Shown in pieces: positions 44,032 through 53,161 of a stretch of 64,000 bases of DNA. The position numbers and the translations under genes were made by a program. Every line of letters begins with the position of its first letter. Position 1 is the stretch's first letter. The notes below the pieces were generated by a model. The model worked only from the letters and a program-made list of their open reading frames with translations, was not told the origin of the DNA and did not search any database. The stretch is from Cytophagales bacterium (GTDB taxonomy: Bacteria > Bacteroidota > Bacteroidia > Cytophagales > Cyclobacteriaceae), in the NCBI GenBank assembly GCA_013298505.1, contig JAAFHY010000001.1, positions 62,001 through 126,000 of the forward strand. Direction: 5' to 3'.

Positions 44032-44670
44032 TCAGCTATGCTTAAAGAAATCGGAACGCAGGTAAAAAACGGTATCTATAAAAAACAATGCTCCGTGGTT
44101 GGTCAGTACATTTTCTTCATGTAAATCCTCGAGTATAAGCCCGATATCCCGATGAAAGTAGTCATTTTCTTTTTTTAATTCGAATCCATTACTAAAAAGA
44201 AAGTCTTTCACTAGAGACAGACGGGTCGGCTCTGTGATTTCAATATAAGGCTGCCGAACGACAGATTTTAATTGATGATTATCGAAGTAAAATCCTATCA
44301 AAGAATATGCCGTTGGTTCAAAAAAGAAATTGTGAATTAGCAGGCTATGAAAGTAATCTTCCCAATAGCTGTAAAAAATGCAACTATTTAATTTGATCAC
44401 ATGCCTCCCATCATTTTCCAGATATACTTTTTGTTCAGCACCCTCAGCTAAAAATCGAGTTTCGTCAATACCAGTGTACCAGAGATGCTCTTGCTCAATC
44501 CAACGGATTAACCGTTCTGTTTCTTGACCTTTTGTGAGCTGGATTGTTGAAGCTTCTGAACTTGCTTCTTTGCTTTTTCTAAGGTAGTTGGCTCCTGCTT
44601 GGATAGTATCTCCTTTTGGATTTTTGCCAACTCCTGAAATGATATGTTGTAGCTCATCTTTCAACGACAT
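44032..44670 (-). CDS. Protein-kinase-fold protein (polyvalent kinase type)
   Basis: 212 residues. After an N-terminal helical region comes a kinase-like core: FLAEGAEQKVYL in the place of the glycine loop, VIKLN with the ATP-contacting Lys93, LEDLHEENVL as the catalytic loop (Asp182, Asn187), and FFIDTVFYL with Asp199 where the DFG Asp would be. I recall this pattern from proteins annotated as putative polyvalent protein kinase domain, often carried by mobile elements of Bacteroidota. All four key residues are kept, so it may be active. It sits between the transporter and the ADI-superfamily enzyme, 26 and 37 bases apart. Confidence 0.72.
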   Translation of the reverse strand: MSLKDELQHIISGVGKNPKGDTIQAGANYLRKSKEASSEASTIQLTKGQETERLIRWIEQEHLWYTGIDETRFLAEGAEQKVYLENDGRHVIKLNSCIFYSYWEDYFHSLLIHNFFFEPTAYSLIGFYFDNHQLKSVVRQPYIEITEPTRLSLVKDFLFSNGFELKKENDYFHRDIGLILEDLHEENVLTNHGALFFIDTVFYLRSDFFKHS

Positions 44671-44696
44671 TTTTACAAAGATAAAAATAAATCACC

Positions 44697-46001
44697 TCAC
44701 CCTCGATTCGCCTTCACCTTGCTCCACCCATACAATGGCACCCCAATCATCAGCAAAATAAAGCCCCAATAAACAGACTCTTGTCCGGAGCCCGCTAATG
44801 CCCATATCGAGTAGATAAATGCAATCATAGCGATGGTTAGTTTTACCCCGCTGCTCCATTTCAGTTCTTTGGATTTGACCGCAATGATTACATAGGATAC
44901 AGCCGAGAACAAGTAGGGCACCAAAACGGTCATCGTGGAAAGCAGGATTATAAATTGATAGGTGTTCGCCAGACTGTGATTAAAATTCATCAGCATCAGT
45001 GCCGATACAAATACACTCGATAGCAGGATGCTGACAAATGGCGACCCGAATTTATTTTCTCTCTTAAAAATGGAGGGGAAAAGTTTATCGGCAGCTGCGG
45101 CAGCCGGAATTTGTCCTTGCATCAGTATCCATCCATTTAACGCACCAAATGTTGACATCACCGCACCGCCTGCAACCAGATAGCGCGCCCAGTTGCCCCA
45201 CATACTCGCAGCCGCATCGGCAAAAGGAGCTTGGGATGTTTTGAGGACAGAAGGAGGAAGAACTCCCATGATGACGACCGTTCCTAATATGTAAAGAGCT
45301 GTCACGGCCAAGGTTCCGTAAAGCGTTGCCCGTGAAATGGTCTTCTCTGGGTTTTCTACCTGGCCGGATGGAATCGTAGCGCATTCCAATCCAAGAAATG
45401 CGAAGAGTGTAAGCGTGGCCGTGGATGTGATCGCACTCAGATTTGAACTGCCACTGCTGTTGAATGGCAAATAGTTTTCGAAGTGAATAAAAAATATCCC
45501 TCCGATTGTTACCAACGCCAGCGGAGCAATTTTTAAAATGGTAGTAGTCACTTGAACGATGCCGGCATCGCGAATTCCTCTCGTGTTGATCCACGTCAAA
45601 AGCCAAATAGCAGATAAACCGATGCTTATTGCCAGCAAGGAATTGTGTTCTAAAGCAGGGATGAATACGGAGAGATAGCTAATAAACGCGACAGCAATCG
45701 CAGCATTCGTGCTCCACACCGAAATCCAGTAACCCCAGGCAACCAGAAAAGCAGCGAAGTCCCCTAAACCCTCGCGGGTATACGCGTAAGGTCCTCCATT
45801 CGCCAAGGGCATCAGTTGGCTGAGCCAACTATACACCAAAGCCAAACAAATGGCACCAAATCCGGAGAAGACCCACCCGATCAAACTGATGCTGCCATAG
45901 GAAGAAAGAGTAGCCGGCAACATAAACATGGCCGAGGCGATCATGTTGCCCATCACTAGCGATGTGCTTGTCCAAATACCAATTTTTTTTGGTTCGCTCA
46001 T
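44697..46001 (-). CDS. APC superfamily amino acid transporter (AdiC/ArcD-like)
   Basis: 434 residues from the ATG at 46001 with about 12 hydrophobic segments. The first helix holds GIWTSTSLVMGNMIASAMF, matching the substrate-binding GS(A)G-type break of APC transporters, and PLANGGPYAYTREGLGDF follows. FAFLGLECATIPSGQVENPEKTI is the typical helix 6 region. It is similar to arginine/agmatine- and arginine/ornithine-type exchangers. The downstream deiminase-superfamily gene supports a guanidino or basic amino acid as substrate. Divergent from the TetR gene, sharing a 136-base intergenic region. Confidence 0.88.
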   Translation of the reverse strand: MSEPKKIGIWTSTSLVMGNMIASAMFMLPATLSSYGSISLIGWVFSGFGAICLALVYSWLSQLMPLANGGPYAYTREGLGDFAAFLVAWGYWISVWSTNAAIAVAFISYLSVFIPALEHNSLLAISIGLSAIWLLTWINTRGIRDAGIVQVTTTILKIAPLALVTIGGIFFIHFENYLPFNSSGSSNLSAITSTATLTLFAFLGLECATIPSGQVENPEKTISRATLYGTLAVTALYILGTVVIMGVLPPSVLKTSQAPFADAAASMWGNWARYLVAGGAVMSTFGALNGWILMQGQIPAAAAADKLFPSIFKRENKFGSPFVSILLSSVFVSALMLMNFNHSLANTYQFIILLSTMTVLVPYLFSAVSYVIIAVKSKELKWSSGVKLTIAMIAFIYSIWALAGSGQESVYWGFILLMIGVPLYGWSKVKANRG

Positions 46002-46115
46002 TTGGTCAAGCAACGAAATTGAGTGGGTAAATGCAAATGACCATTTTTACGATTCATAAGCTCAAAACACAAAAACTTTCAAAATCCCAACCTTTTTACT
46101 TGTTTAGCGTATTAG

Positions 46116-46133
46116 TTTAACAATTTAGTTAAA
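46116..46133. promoter_or_regulatory. Candidate operator of the TetR/efflux operon
   Basis: Inverted repeat TTTAAC-N6-GTTAAA ends 4 bases before the GTG start of the TetR gene. TetR regulators usually bind such palindromes at their own promoter, so autorepression is likely. The arms are AT-rich and short. Confidence 0.5.
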
Positions 46134-46137
46134 TCAA

Positions 46138-46761
46138 GTGGTTAACAAAAAAGACGATAATCAGACCGAAAAGGCCATTTTGGAGGCTGCCGATAAGGTT
46201 TTTACTCAAAAAGGCTTTGCCGCAGCCCGTATGGAAGACATCGCCAACGAGGCCGGCATCAACCGGGCTTTGCTTCACTATTACTTCCGAAGCAAAGACA
46301 AAATGTTCGATCTCATATTTCAACAGCGCGTGGCCATCTTCTTTTCTGGCTTGGGTCAGATTATGCAATCAGAGAAACGGCTGCTCGAAAAAATTCAAGC
46401 TATTGTAGAGCATGAAATCACCATACTGTTGGCGCACCCCTATTTGCCCATTTTTGTTTTGCAGGAACTGAATCAAAATCCACAGCGCATGTTAGCCATT
46501 GCAGAAAATGCAGGAGCACATCCCAGCTTATTGTTAAAAAAGTTTTCTGTGGAGGTGCGAGCCGAAATAAAAGCGGGCACGATTCGCGAGACAGATCCGG
46601 CTCAACTGTTTATGAGCATCATGGGAATGACCATTTATCCGTTTGTAGCACGACCTGTAGTGAAAATCATTTTAGAAAAAGACGATGCAGGTTTTGAAAA
46701 CGTGATGCGCCAACGCAAAAAAGGAATAACCGACTTTATCATCCATGCCTTAAAGCCGTAA
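46138..46761 (+). CDS. TetR family regulator of the efflux operon
   Basis: 207 residues from a GTG. The N-terminal helix-turn-helix is standard (AILEAADKVFTQKGFAAARMEDIANEAGINRALLHYYFRSKDKMFDLIF). The C-terminal ligand domain is typical for TetR. It is the first gene of a seven-gene transcript that continues 6 bases later with the outer-membrane channel, so it should control the transporter. The layout resembles E. coli cecR-ybhGFSR, whose products export drugs. Confidence 0.93.
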   Translation: MVNKKDDNQTEKAILEAADKVFTQKGFAAARMEDIANEAGINRALLHYYFRSKDKMFDLIFQQRVAIFFSGLGQIMQSEKRLLEKIQAIVEHEITILLAHPYLPIFVLQELNQNPQRMLAIAENAGAHPSLLLKKFSVEVRAEIKAGTIRETDPAQLFMSIMGMTIYPFVARPVVKIILEKDDAGFENVMRQRKKGITDFIIHALKP

Positions 46762-46767
46762 AGAAAT

Positions 46768-48042
46768 ATGTATACAAAATTTACATCCCTAATTTTACTT
46801 TTTTTACTCGCTGCGGTTACTCAGTCTGCATTTGCACAGAACAAACTGCGACTGGAAGATTGTTACGAAAAAGCCAAGCAAAACTATCCGCTGATCAAAC
46901 AGAAAGAATTAATCAGCAAAAGCACCGAGTACACCATTGCCAATGCACAGTCGGCACACCTGCCACAGTTTACATTGAGCGCACAGGCTACGTACCAGTC
47001 CGATGTAACGCAAATACCCATTGCATTTCCGGGTGTTGATATCAAACCGCTTTCAAAGGATCAATACAAAATTACAGCCGAGGCCAATCAAACCATTTAC
47101 GATGGAGGTGCAGTGAAATCACAAGTGAAAATTCAAGAAGCCAACGCACAAATTGAACAGCAAAAGCTGGAGATCGATTTATACAAAATCAAAGATCGCA
47201 TCAACCAACTCTTCTTTGGCATTTTGCTGATGGATGCGCAGTTACAACAAATTGAGTTACTCAAAAAAGATTTGCAAACTTCCCTCGCCAAAACTGAATC
47301 AGCCATTCGCAATGGCATTGCTTTCAAATCCAATGCGGATGTATTGCAGGCAGAGTTGCTGAAAGCCGACCAAAGAACCATTGAAATGAATTCCGCCCGT
47401 GCTGCCTATGTCGATATGCTCGGGTACTTTATTCGCGAACCGTTGAATGAAAATACCCAACTCGAACGTCCCGCTTCAATAGCCGCACCTACCGAAATAA
47501 CCATCCAGCGACCAGAACTAACACTCTATCAATTTCAAAATGATTTGCTAAGTGCACAATACCGCTCAACTACTACCCGCAATACACCCAAGCTGGGCGC
47601 CTTTCTACAAGGTGGCTATGGCCGCCCCGCATTGAATGCATTAAAAAATGAATTCGACTTTTTCTACATCGGTGGATTACGCGTGAATTGGTCGCTTTCC
47701 GGATTCTACAATTCGAAGCGCGACAAGCAACTGCTAGAAATCAATACGCAATCAGTAAACACACAAAAAGAAACTTTTTTATTTAACACCGAGCTATCTG
47801 TTCGCCAACAAAGCAAAGAAGTTCAAAAACTGCAATCGCTTATAAAGGTGGATGATCAAATCATCGCATTGCGGTCAAAGATTAAAACAACAGCACAATC
47901 GCAGCACGAGAACGGTGTTATCTCTACCAACGATTTACTGCGCGAAATCAATGCAGAAGATACCGCCAAACAAAATCTGTTGCTGCACGAAATTCAATTG
48001 CTCTTAGCACAATACAACTACCAAACTACCATTGGAAATTAA
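46768..48042 (+). CDS. TolC-family outer membrane efflux protein
   Basis: 424 residues with a signal peptide (SLILLFLLAAVTQSAFAQ). The TolC architecture is seen as two repeats with long amphipathic helices (ARAAYVDML, EINTQSVNTQKETFLFNTELSVRQQSKEVQ) and short barrel strands. The start follows the TetR stop by 6 bases. As part of this operon it supplies the outer-membrane exit for the ABC pump. Length is typical. Confidence 0.92.
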   Translation: MYTKFTSLILLFLLAAVTQSAFAQNKLRLEDCYEKAKQNYPLIKQKELISKSTEYTIANAQSAHLPQFTLSAQATYQSDVTQIPIAFPGVDIKPLSKDQYKITAEANQTIYDGGAVKSQVKIQEANAQIEQQKLEIDLYKIKDRINQLFFGILLMDAQLQQIELLKKDLQTSLAKTESAIRNGIAFKSNADVLQAELLKADQRTIEMNSARAAYVDMLGYFIREPLNENTQLERPASIAAPTEITIQRPELTLYQFQNDLLSAQYRSTTTRNTPKLGAFLQGGYGRPALNALKNEFDFFYIGGLRVNWSLSGFYNSKRDKQLLEINTQSVNTQKETFLFNTELSVRQQSKEVQKLQSLIKVDDQIIALRSKIKTTAQSQHENGVISTNDLLREINAEDTAKQNLLLHEIQLLLAQYNYQTTIGN

Positions 48043-48046
48043 TACT

Positions 48047-48934
48047 ATGAACCACAAACTAATTTTCGTTCTATTTCTGGCGCTCGCAGCCTGTGGAAAA
48101 GGAAAAAATGCATATGATGCCTCCGGCAACTTTGAGGCAGATGAAGTAATCGTATCGGCCGAGGCCAGTGGAAAAATTTTGCGACTCAATCTGCAAGAAG
48201 GTGAAACGCTCAAGGCCGGTGATGTGATCGGTTATATCGACAGCACCCAATTGAGTTTGCGCAAAAAGCAACTGGTGTATTCCATTCGCGCACTCATGGC
48301 CAAGCAACCCGATGCAGCCAGCCAGTTGGCGACCATCCAAAAACAAATTGAAACGGCTGAGTTTGAAAAAAAGCGTATCGAAAACTTATTGAAAGACGAT
48401 GCCGCTACCGAAAAACAACTGGATGATTTGAACGCCCAAGTTGATTTGCTGAAAAAGCAATACCAATCGCTGCAATCTTCGCTGGCCATCACCGATCATT
48501 CATTAAAGACAGAAACCCTTCCGCTCAAAGCGCAAATCGAACAACTCGATGACCAGATAAAAAAATCAGTAATCATTAATCCTATCGATGGAACGGTGCT
48601 CACCAAGTACGCACAGCAAGATGAAATCATTGGCAGCGGCAAAGCGATTTATAAAATTGCCAACCTCTCCACCATTTTATTCCGCGCCTACATTACGGGA
48701 GATCAGTTAGCTGCCGTAAAGCTCGGACAAAAAGTAAAAGTATTGGTAGACGATGTGAACGGAGGAACCAAAACCTATGAAGGCACACTCGAGTGGGTAT
48801 CCGACCGGGCAGAGTTTACGCCCAAGACGATTCAAACCAAAGATGAACGCGCCAATCTGGTTTACGCCATCAAGCTAAAAGTGAAAAACGATGGCTTCTT
48901 AAAAATTGGCATGTTTGGCGAGGTCGCTTTTTAA
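48047..48934 (+). CDS. HlyD/YbhG-type periplasmic adaptor lipoprotein
   Basis: 295 residues from the ATG at 48047, 4 bases after the TolC stop. It is a lipoprotein (LFLALAACGKG). A split biotinyl-lipoyl domain (EASGKILRLNLQEGETLKAGDVIGYID ... INPIDGTVLTKYAQQDEIIGSGKAIYKI) encloses a long coiled-coil hairpin (ATIQKQIETAEFEKKRIENLL...). A beta-barrel domain (VKVLVDDVNGGTKTYEGTLEWVSD) follows. This is the standard adaptor that joins the inner-membrane ABC permeases to TolC. Confidence 0.92.
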   Translation: MNHKLIFVLFLALAACGKGKNAYDASGNFEADEVIVSAEASGKILRLNLQEGETLKAGDVIGYIDSTQLSLRKKQLVYSIRALMAKQPDAASQLATIQKQIETAEFEKKRIENLLKDDAATEKQLDDLNAQVDLLKKQYQSLQSSLAITDHSLKTETLPLKAQIEQLDDQIKKSVIINPIDGTVLTKYAQQDEIIGSGKAIYKIANLSTILFRAYITGDQLAAVKLGQKVKVLVDDVNGGTKTYEGTLEWVSDRAEFTPKTIQTKDERANLVYAIKLKVKNDGFLKIGMFGEVAF

Positions 48935-48959
48935 TTTTGACACAACCGATAACCATTGC

Positions 48960-49874
48960 ATGATTGCAGTTAAAGTCGATAGCGTAAAAAAAACTTTCAA
49001 AGCCGAGAAGTCGGTGGTCACTGCTTTGCAGAAAATCACTTTTGATGTAAGTAAAGGTGAGCTGTTTGGTTTGATTGGGCCTGATGGTGCCGGCAAGACT
49101 ACGCTGTTTCGAATTTTAACTACACTCATGTTGGCCGATGAAGGTACTGCAACCGTAGACGGATTTGATGTGGTTCGCGATTACAAAGAAATTCGCAAAC
49201 GTGTAGGTTACATGCCCGGTCGCTTTTCTCTGTATCAGGATTTAACCGTGGAGGAAAATCTTTCTTTCTTCGCCACACTCTTTAATACCTCGCTGGAAGA
49301 AAACTACGATTTGGTGAAAGCCATCTACCAGCAAATTGAGCCCTTCAAAAAGCGCAGAGCGGGTGCCCTCTCAGGAGGCATGAAACAAAAGCTCGCGCTG
49401 AGTTGTGCGCTCATCCATCGGCCAAGTGTTTTGTTTTTAGATGAACCCACCACGGGTGTAGACGCGGTGTCGCGCAAAGAGTTTTGGGAACTGCTCCGCG
49501 ATTTACAAAAGCATCAAATCACCATTATCGTGTCAACGCCCTACATGGACGAAGCCAGTTTGTGCGATCGCGTGGCGCTGATGCAAAACGGAAAAATCAT
49601 GGAGATCAATTCCCCGAAAGGGATTACTGAGAATTTTAAAAAGCCGTTGTGGGCCGTGCGCGGAGAAAATATGTATCAATTGATGCAGACGCTGCAGGCA
49701 AGTGAGGCCATCGACAGTTGCTATCCGTTCGGTCAATATCATCACGTGACTTTCACTCATGCTATTCCTGACTCGCAAGCAACAAGCGAGTTAGCAAAAA
49801 TTGCCCCTGTTCTTGAAGTACAGAAGATTTCGGCCACCATCGAAGATTGTTTCATGGAACTGATGCGCCAATGA
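48960..49874 (+). CDS. ABC transporter ATPase, first of two
   Basis: 304 residues from the ATG at 48960; the track's start runs back into the adaptor gene. Walker A GPDGAGKTT, signature LSGGMKQKL, Walker B VLFLDEPTTGVD and the switch His region (VSTPYMDEASLCDR) are all present, with Pro instead of His before the switch. A C-terminal domain of about 80 residues follows. It shares the last four bases (ATGA) with the next ATPase gene. Together they match YbhF, which is one fused double ATPase in E. coli. Confidence 0.93.
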   Translation: MIAVKVDSVKKTFKAEKSVVTALQKITFDVSKGELFGLIGPDGAGKTTLFRILTTLMLADEGTATVDGFDVVRDYKEIRKRVGYMPGRFSLYQDLTVEENLSFFATLFNTSLEENYDLVKAIYQQIEPFKKRRAGALSGGMKQKLALSCALIHRPSVLFLDEPTTGVDAVSRKEFWELLRDLQKHQITIIVSTPYMDEASLCDRVALMQNGKIMEINSPKGITENFKKPLWAVRGENMYQLMQTLQASEAIDSCYPFGQYHHVTFTHAIPDSQATSELAKIAPVLEVQKISATIEDCFMELMRQ

Positions 49875-50614
49875 AAGAAGACTTTGCCATTTCCGTACGC
49901 GAGCTCACCAAACGCTTCAACGACTTCACAGCGGTGAATGCGATTACGTTTGATGTGAAGCAAGGCGAGATCTTTGGATTTTTAGGTGCCAATGGTGCAG
50001 GCAAAACCACAGCCATGCGCATGCTCTGCGGACTTTCTTTCCCTACCAGCGGACAGGCCATGGTGGCGGGCTACGATTTGTATCAAGATGCGGAGAAAAT
50101 AAAAAAGAGTATCGGCTACATGAGTCAGAAGTTTTCATTGTACGAGGACTTAACGATTCGCGAAAACATTCGGTTCTATGGAGGGATATACGGGTTGAAT
50201 GATCACGAAATCAAATCAAAAACCGAAACACTCGTTCATCAACTTCACTTAGAAGAACAAGTGAATAAGTTAGTGAAGTCGTTACCACTGGGATGGAAAC
50301 AAAAACTTTCATTTTCGGTGGCCATGATTCATCAGCCTAAAATTGTTTTTCTTGATGAACCCACAGGAGGCGTAGACCCTATTACAAGGCGCGAATTCTG
50401 GACATTGATTTACCAGGCTGCCAGCAAGGGCACAACCGTGTTTGTCACCACCCACTACATGGACGAAGCCGAGTATTGCGATCGTGTTTCAATTATGGTA
50501 GATGGCCGGATTGACGCGCTCGATACGCCATTGGAGCTGAAGCGAAAGTTTAACGCCCCCAGCATGGAAGAAGTATTTGTGCAACTGGCCCGAAAAGCAA
50601 AAAGAGGAGATTAA
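49871..50614 (+). CDS. ABC transporter ATPase, second of two
   Basis: 247 residues from the ATG at 49871, overlapping the previous stop by four bases, so translationally coupled. Walker A GANGAGKTT, Walker B IVFLDEPTGGVD and the switch THYMDEAEYCD are intact. The signature motif is not LSGGQ but LPLGWKQKL, a form also seen in the second half of YbhF-like ATPases. One of the two composite ATP sites may therefore be degenerate, as in many asymmetric ABC pumps. Confidence 0.93.
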   Translation: MKEDFAISVRELTKRFNDFTAVNAITFDVKQGEIFGFLGANGAGKTTAMRMLCGLSFPTSGQAMVAGYDLYQDAEKIKKSIGYMSQKFSLYEDLTIRENIRFYGGIYGLNDHEIKSKTETLVHQLHLEEQVNKLVKSLPLGWKQKLSFSVAMIHQPKIVFLDEPTGGVDPITRREFWTLIYQAASKGTTVFVTTHYMDEAEYCDRVSIMVDGRIDALDTPLELKRKFNAPSMEEVFVQLARKAKRGD

Positions 50615-50678
50615 TAGGAACCTTTGTTGATATAACAACAGCCCAACAACCATCAACGAATAACCATTAACGATATTC

Positions 50679-51785
50679 ATGAAGCAGTTTTTATTTTTCA
50701 TACAAAAAGAATTTTATCATTTGCTCCGCGACAAGCGCACGCTATTCATTTTGTTTGGCATGCCCGTGGTGCAAATCGTTATCTTCGGCTTTGCGCTCAC
50801 TAACGAAGTAAAAAATTCGCGCATTGCCATTCTCGATCAATCCAAAGATGAAGTCACCGCATCCATCACGCAGCAGTTAGAAGCTAGCCAATACTTCGAC
50901 ATTGAAAAAAATCTGCAAAGCGAAGCCGATATCGAGCCTGCATTCCGCGAAGGAAAAATCAAACTTGTCATTGTTTTCCCCTCGCAGTTTCAAAGCACAC
51001 TTTTACATACCAACACCGCCCCTATCCAACTCATAGCCGATGCCACAGATCCTAACGTGGCCAATACACTTACTAACTATGCATCCGCCATCATCCTAGA
51101 TTATCAAAACAACATTCGCGGCAATCAGGATTTCCCATACATGATCCAAACCGAAATGCGAATGCTCTACAACCCGCAAATGAAAGGCTCGTACAATTTT
51201 GTGCCCGGTGTGATGGCCATGGTACTCATGCTCGTCTGCGCTATGATGACCTCTATTTCCATTGTGCGCGAAAAAGAAATCGGAACCATGGAAGTGATTC
51301 TCGTTTCGCCTATGGTGCCGCTGCGTGTAGTCATTGCCAAAATGGTTCCGTATCTGTTGCTTTCCATGATCAACATCGGAAGCATTTTAGTTCTCAGCGT
51401 CTTCGCACTCGATGTGCCCATCCAGGGCAGCTTGCTCTTGTTGGTGTTTGAATGTTTTCTGTTTACCATTACTTCACTGGCACTCGGACTTTTCATTTCG
51501 TCCATTACCAACTCGCAGCAAACCGCCATGCTCATTTCACTCATGGGCATGTTTCTGCCTACCATCATGTTCAGCGGCTTCATGTTTCCTGTCGAGAATA
51601 TGCCACTGCCCTTGCAGATCATTTCAAATGTGGTTCCTGCCAAATGGTTTTACTACATCGTCAAAGCGGTGATGATCAAAGGCCTTGGCTTCTTCAGCAT
51701 TTGGAAAGAGACAATGATTCTAGCAGGCATGACTACGGTGCTCATGTTGATCAGCATTAAAAAATTTAAAACGCGGCTCGAATGA
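50679..51785 (+). CDS. ABC-2 type permease, YbhS-like
   Basis: 368 residues: N-terminal transmembrane helix (LFILFGMPVVQIVIFGFAL), a large extracytoplasmic domain, and five C-terminal helices. The conserved VREKEIGTMEVILVSPM turn of ABC-2 permeases lies at about residue 200. The start follows the second ATPase by 64 bases. It pairs with the permease at 51910 to form the membrane part of the pump. Confidence 0.92.
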   Translation: MKQFLFFIQKEFYHLLRDKRTLFILFGMPVVQIVIFGFALTNEVKNSRIAILDQSKDEVTASITQQLEASQYFDIEKNLQSEADIEPAFREGKIKLVIVFPSQFQSTLLHTNTAPIQLIADATDPNVANTLTNYASAIILDYQNNIRGNQDFPYMIQTEMRMLYNPQMKGSYNFVPGVMAMVLMLVCAMMTSISIVREKEIGTMEVILVSPMVPLRVVIAKMVPYLLLSMINIGSILVLSVFALDVPIQGSLLLLVFECFLFTITSLALGLFISSITNSQQTAMLISLMGMFLPTIMFSGFMFPVENMPLPLQIISNVVPAKWFYYIVKAVMIKGLGFFSIWKETMILAGMTTVLMLISIKKFKTRLE

Positions 51786-51803
51786 TACACGATGAGAAAT
51801 TAT

Positions 51804-51893
51804 TTGGCGGCACCCTGCGGGCCGGGCTATTCGCTGCAAGCCATGCGAGGCGCATGGGCTTTCGGCTGCAATCCCTTGCCGTAGCGGTTTCAT
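51804..51893 (+). repeat. Interspersed palindromic element, copy 2 (forward)
   Basis: GC-rich 90-base block between the two permease genes. It holds CCGGGCTATTCGCTGCAAGCC (51822-51842), an inner hairpin CCATGCG-AGG-CGCATGG, and GGGCTTTCGGCTGCAATCCCTTGCC (51856-51880). The first block matches copy 1 (31408-31428, reverse) at 19 of 21 bases. No ORF. It interrupts an otherwise tight operon. Confidence 0.78.
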
Positions 51894-51909
51894 TAAACGA
51901 TTGGAGTGT

Positions 51910-53028
51910 ATGAGAATACTGCGGATTTTACTAGAAAAAGAATTTCGGCAAATATTCCGAGACCCTGCCATCCTTCGAATCATCTTCATGATGCCCATGA
52001 TTCAGTTGCTTGTGTTGCCGCTGGCTGCCGACTACGAAATTAAAAACGTGAATGTGGCGGTGGTCGATTTAGACCACTCTACCTACTCCATGCAACTCGT
52101 CAACAAAGTAAAAGCATCCGGTTATTTCAATCTGGTCGATTACAACGAGTCGTTTGAGAAATCTTTGGAATACGTTGAACACGATCAGGCAGATATCGTT
52201 TTGCAAATTCCAGCCTCCTTCGAAAAAGATTTAGTGCGCGAAGACAAAGCCACATTGTTCATGGCACTCAATGCCATCAACGGAGTGAAAGCAAACCTAG
52301 GTGGCGCCTACCTGCGTAGCATCATCAACGACTTTAATCGCGAGGTGCGCCTCGATTGGGTGCAACTTCCGCGTGTCAATCCACAGCCTACTTTTCAGAT
52401 TTCATCCATTAATTGGTTCAACCCGCTGATGAATTATAAAATATTCATGGTGCCCGGCATTTTAGTGGTGCTTGTAACTATGGTGGGTTCGTTTCTCACG
52501 GCACTCAACATCGTCAAAGAAAAAGAAGTGGGCACCATCGAGCAAATCAATGTCACTCCCATTCACAAGTATCAATTTATTCTCGGCAAACTCATTCCGT
52601 TTTGGGTGTTGGGTTTAACCACACTTAGCATCGGCTTAACATTGGAATGGATTTTTTACGGCATTGTTCCGGTAGGCAACCTTTCTACCATTTATATTTT
52701 CGCTGCTGTTTATTTGCTGGGCGTGTTGGGTTTGGGATTGTTAATTTCCACGTACGCACAAACACAACAGCAAGCGATGCTCATTTCGTTTTTCCTCATC
52801 ATGATTTTTATCTTGCTGGGCGGGTTGTATACTTCCATTGAGAGCATGCCTGTGTGGGCGCAAGTGTTTACCAAATTCAATCCGGTATCGTATTTTATCG
52901 AAGTCATCCGCATGGTGGTGTTGAAGGGCAGCACCCTTTTTGATATCCGCTATCACCTGATGGCAGCTGCAATTTTTGCAGTGATTTTGAATTCATGGGC
53001 CATTGTGAACTACAAGAAGAGGAGCTGA
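51910..53028 (+). CDS. ABC-2 type permease, YbhR-like
   Basis: 372 residues from the ATG at 51910 (MRILRILLEKEFRQIFRDP); the track starts three codons earlier at TTG. Same architecture as the previous permease: one helix, an extracytoplasmic domain and five helices, with VKEKEVGTIEQINVTPIHKYQF as the coupling segment. Last gene of the efflux operon. Confidence 0.92.
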   Translation: MRILRILLEKEFRQIFRDPAILRIIFMMPMIQLLVLPLAADYEIKNVNVAVVDLDHSTYSMQLVNKVKASGYFNLVDYNESFEKSLEYVEHDQADIVLQIPASFEKDLVREDKATLFMALNAINGVKANLGGAYLRSIINDFNREVRLDWVQLPRVNPQPTFQISSINWFNPLMNYKIFMVPGILVVLVTMVGSFLTALNIVKEKEVGTIEQINVTPIHKYQFILGKLIPFWVLGLTTLSIGLTLEWIFYGIVPVGNLSTIYIFAAVYLLGVLGLGLLISTYAQTQQQAMLISFFLIMIFILLGGLYTSIESMPVWAQVFTKFNPVSYFIEVIRMVVLKGSTLFDIRYHLMAAAIFAVILNSWAIVNYKKRS

Positions 53029-53161
53029 GCGATGTTCACTTTCGTCCAGTAAATCTGTTCATTATCATACAATTGCTCCACAGTCGAACGCTAAATTAAA
53101 GCGATTTGGGGCCTTTATAGTTGAGAATGATTTTTGAGGAGTGAGGTGTAAAGATTCTATT

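Noticed and set aside
45085-45606. 173-residue minus-strand ORF inside the APC transporter gene
   Set aside because: Lies in another frame of the transporter gene, rich in Arg/His/Ser as expected for an out-of-frame reading; a shadow.
48960-50614. Split of one double ATPase by frameshift
   Set aside because: The ATGA overlap with separate start and full domains on both sides fits two normal coupled genes.
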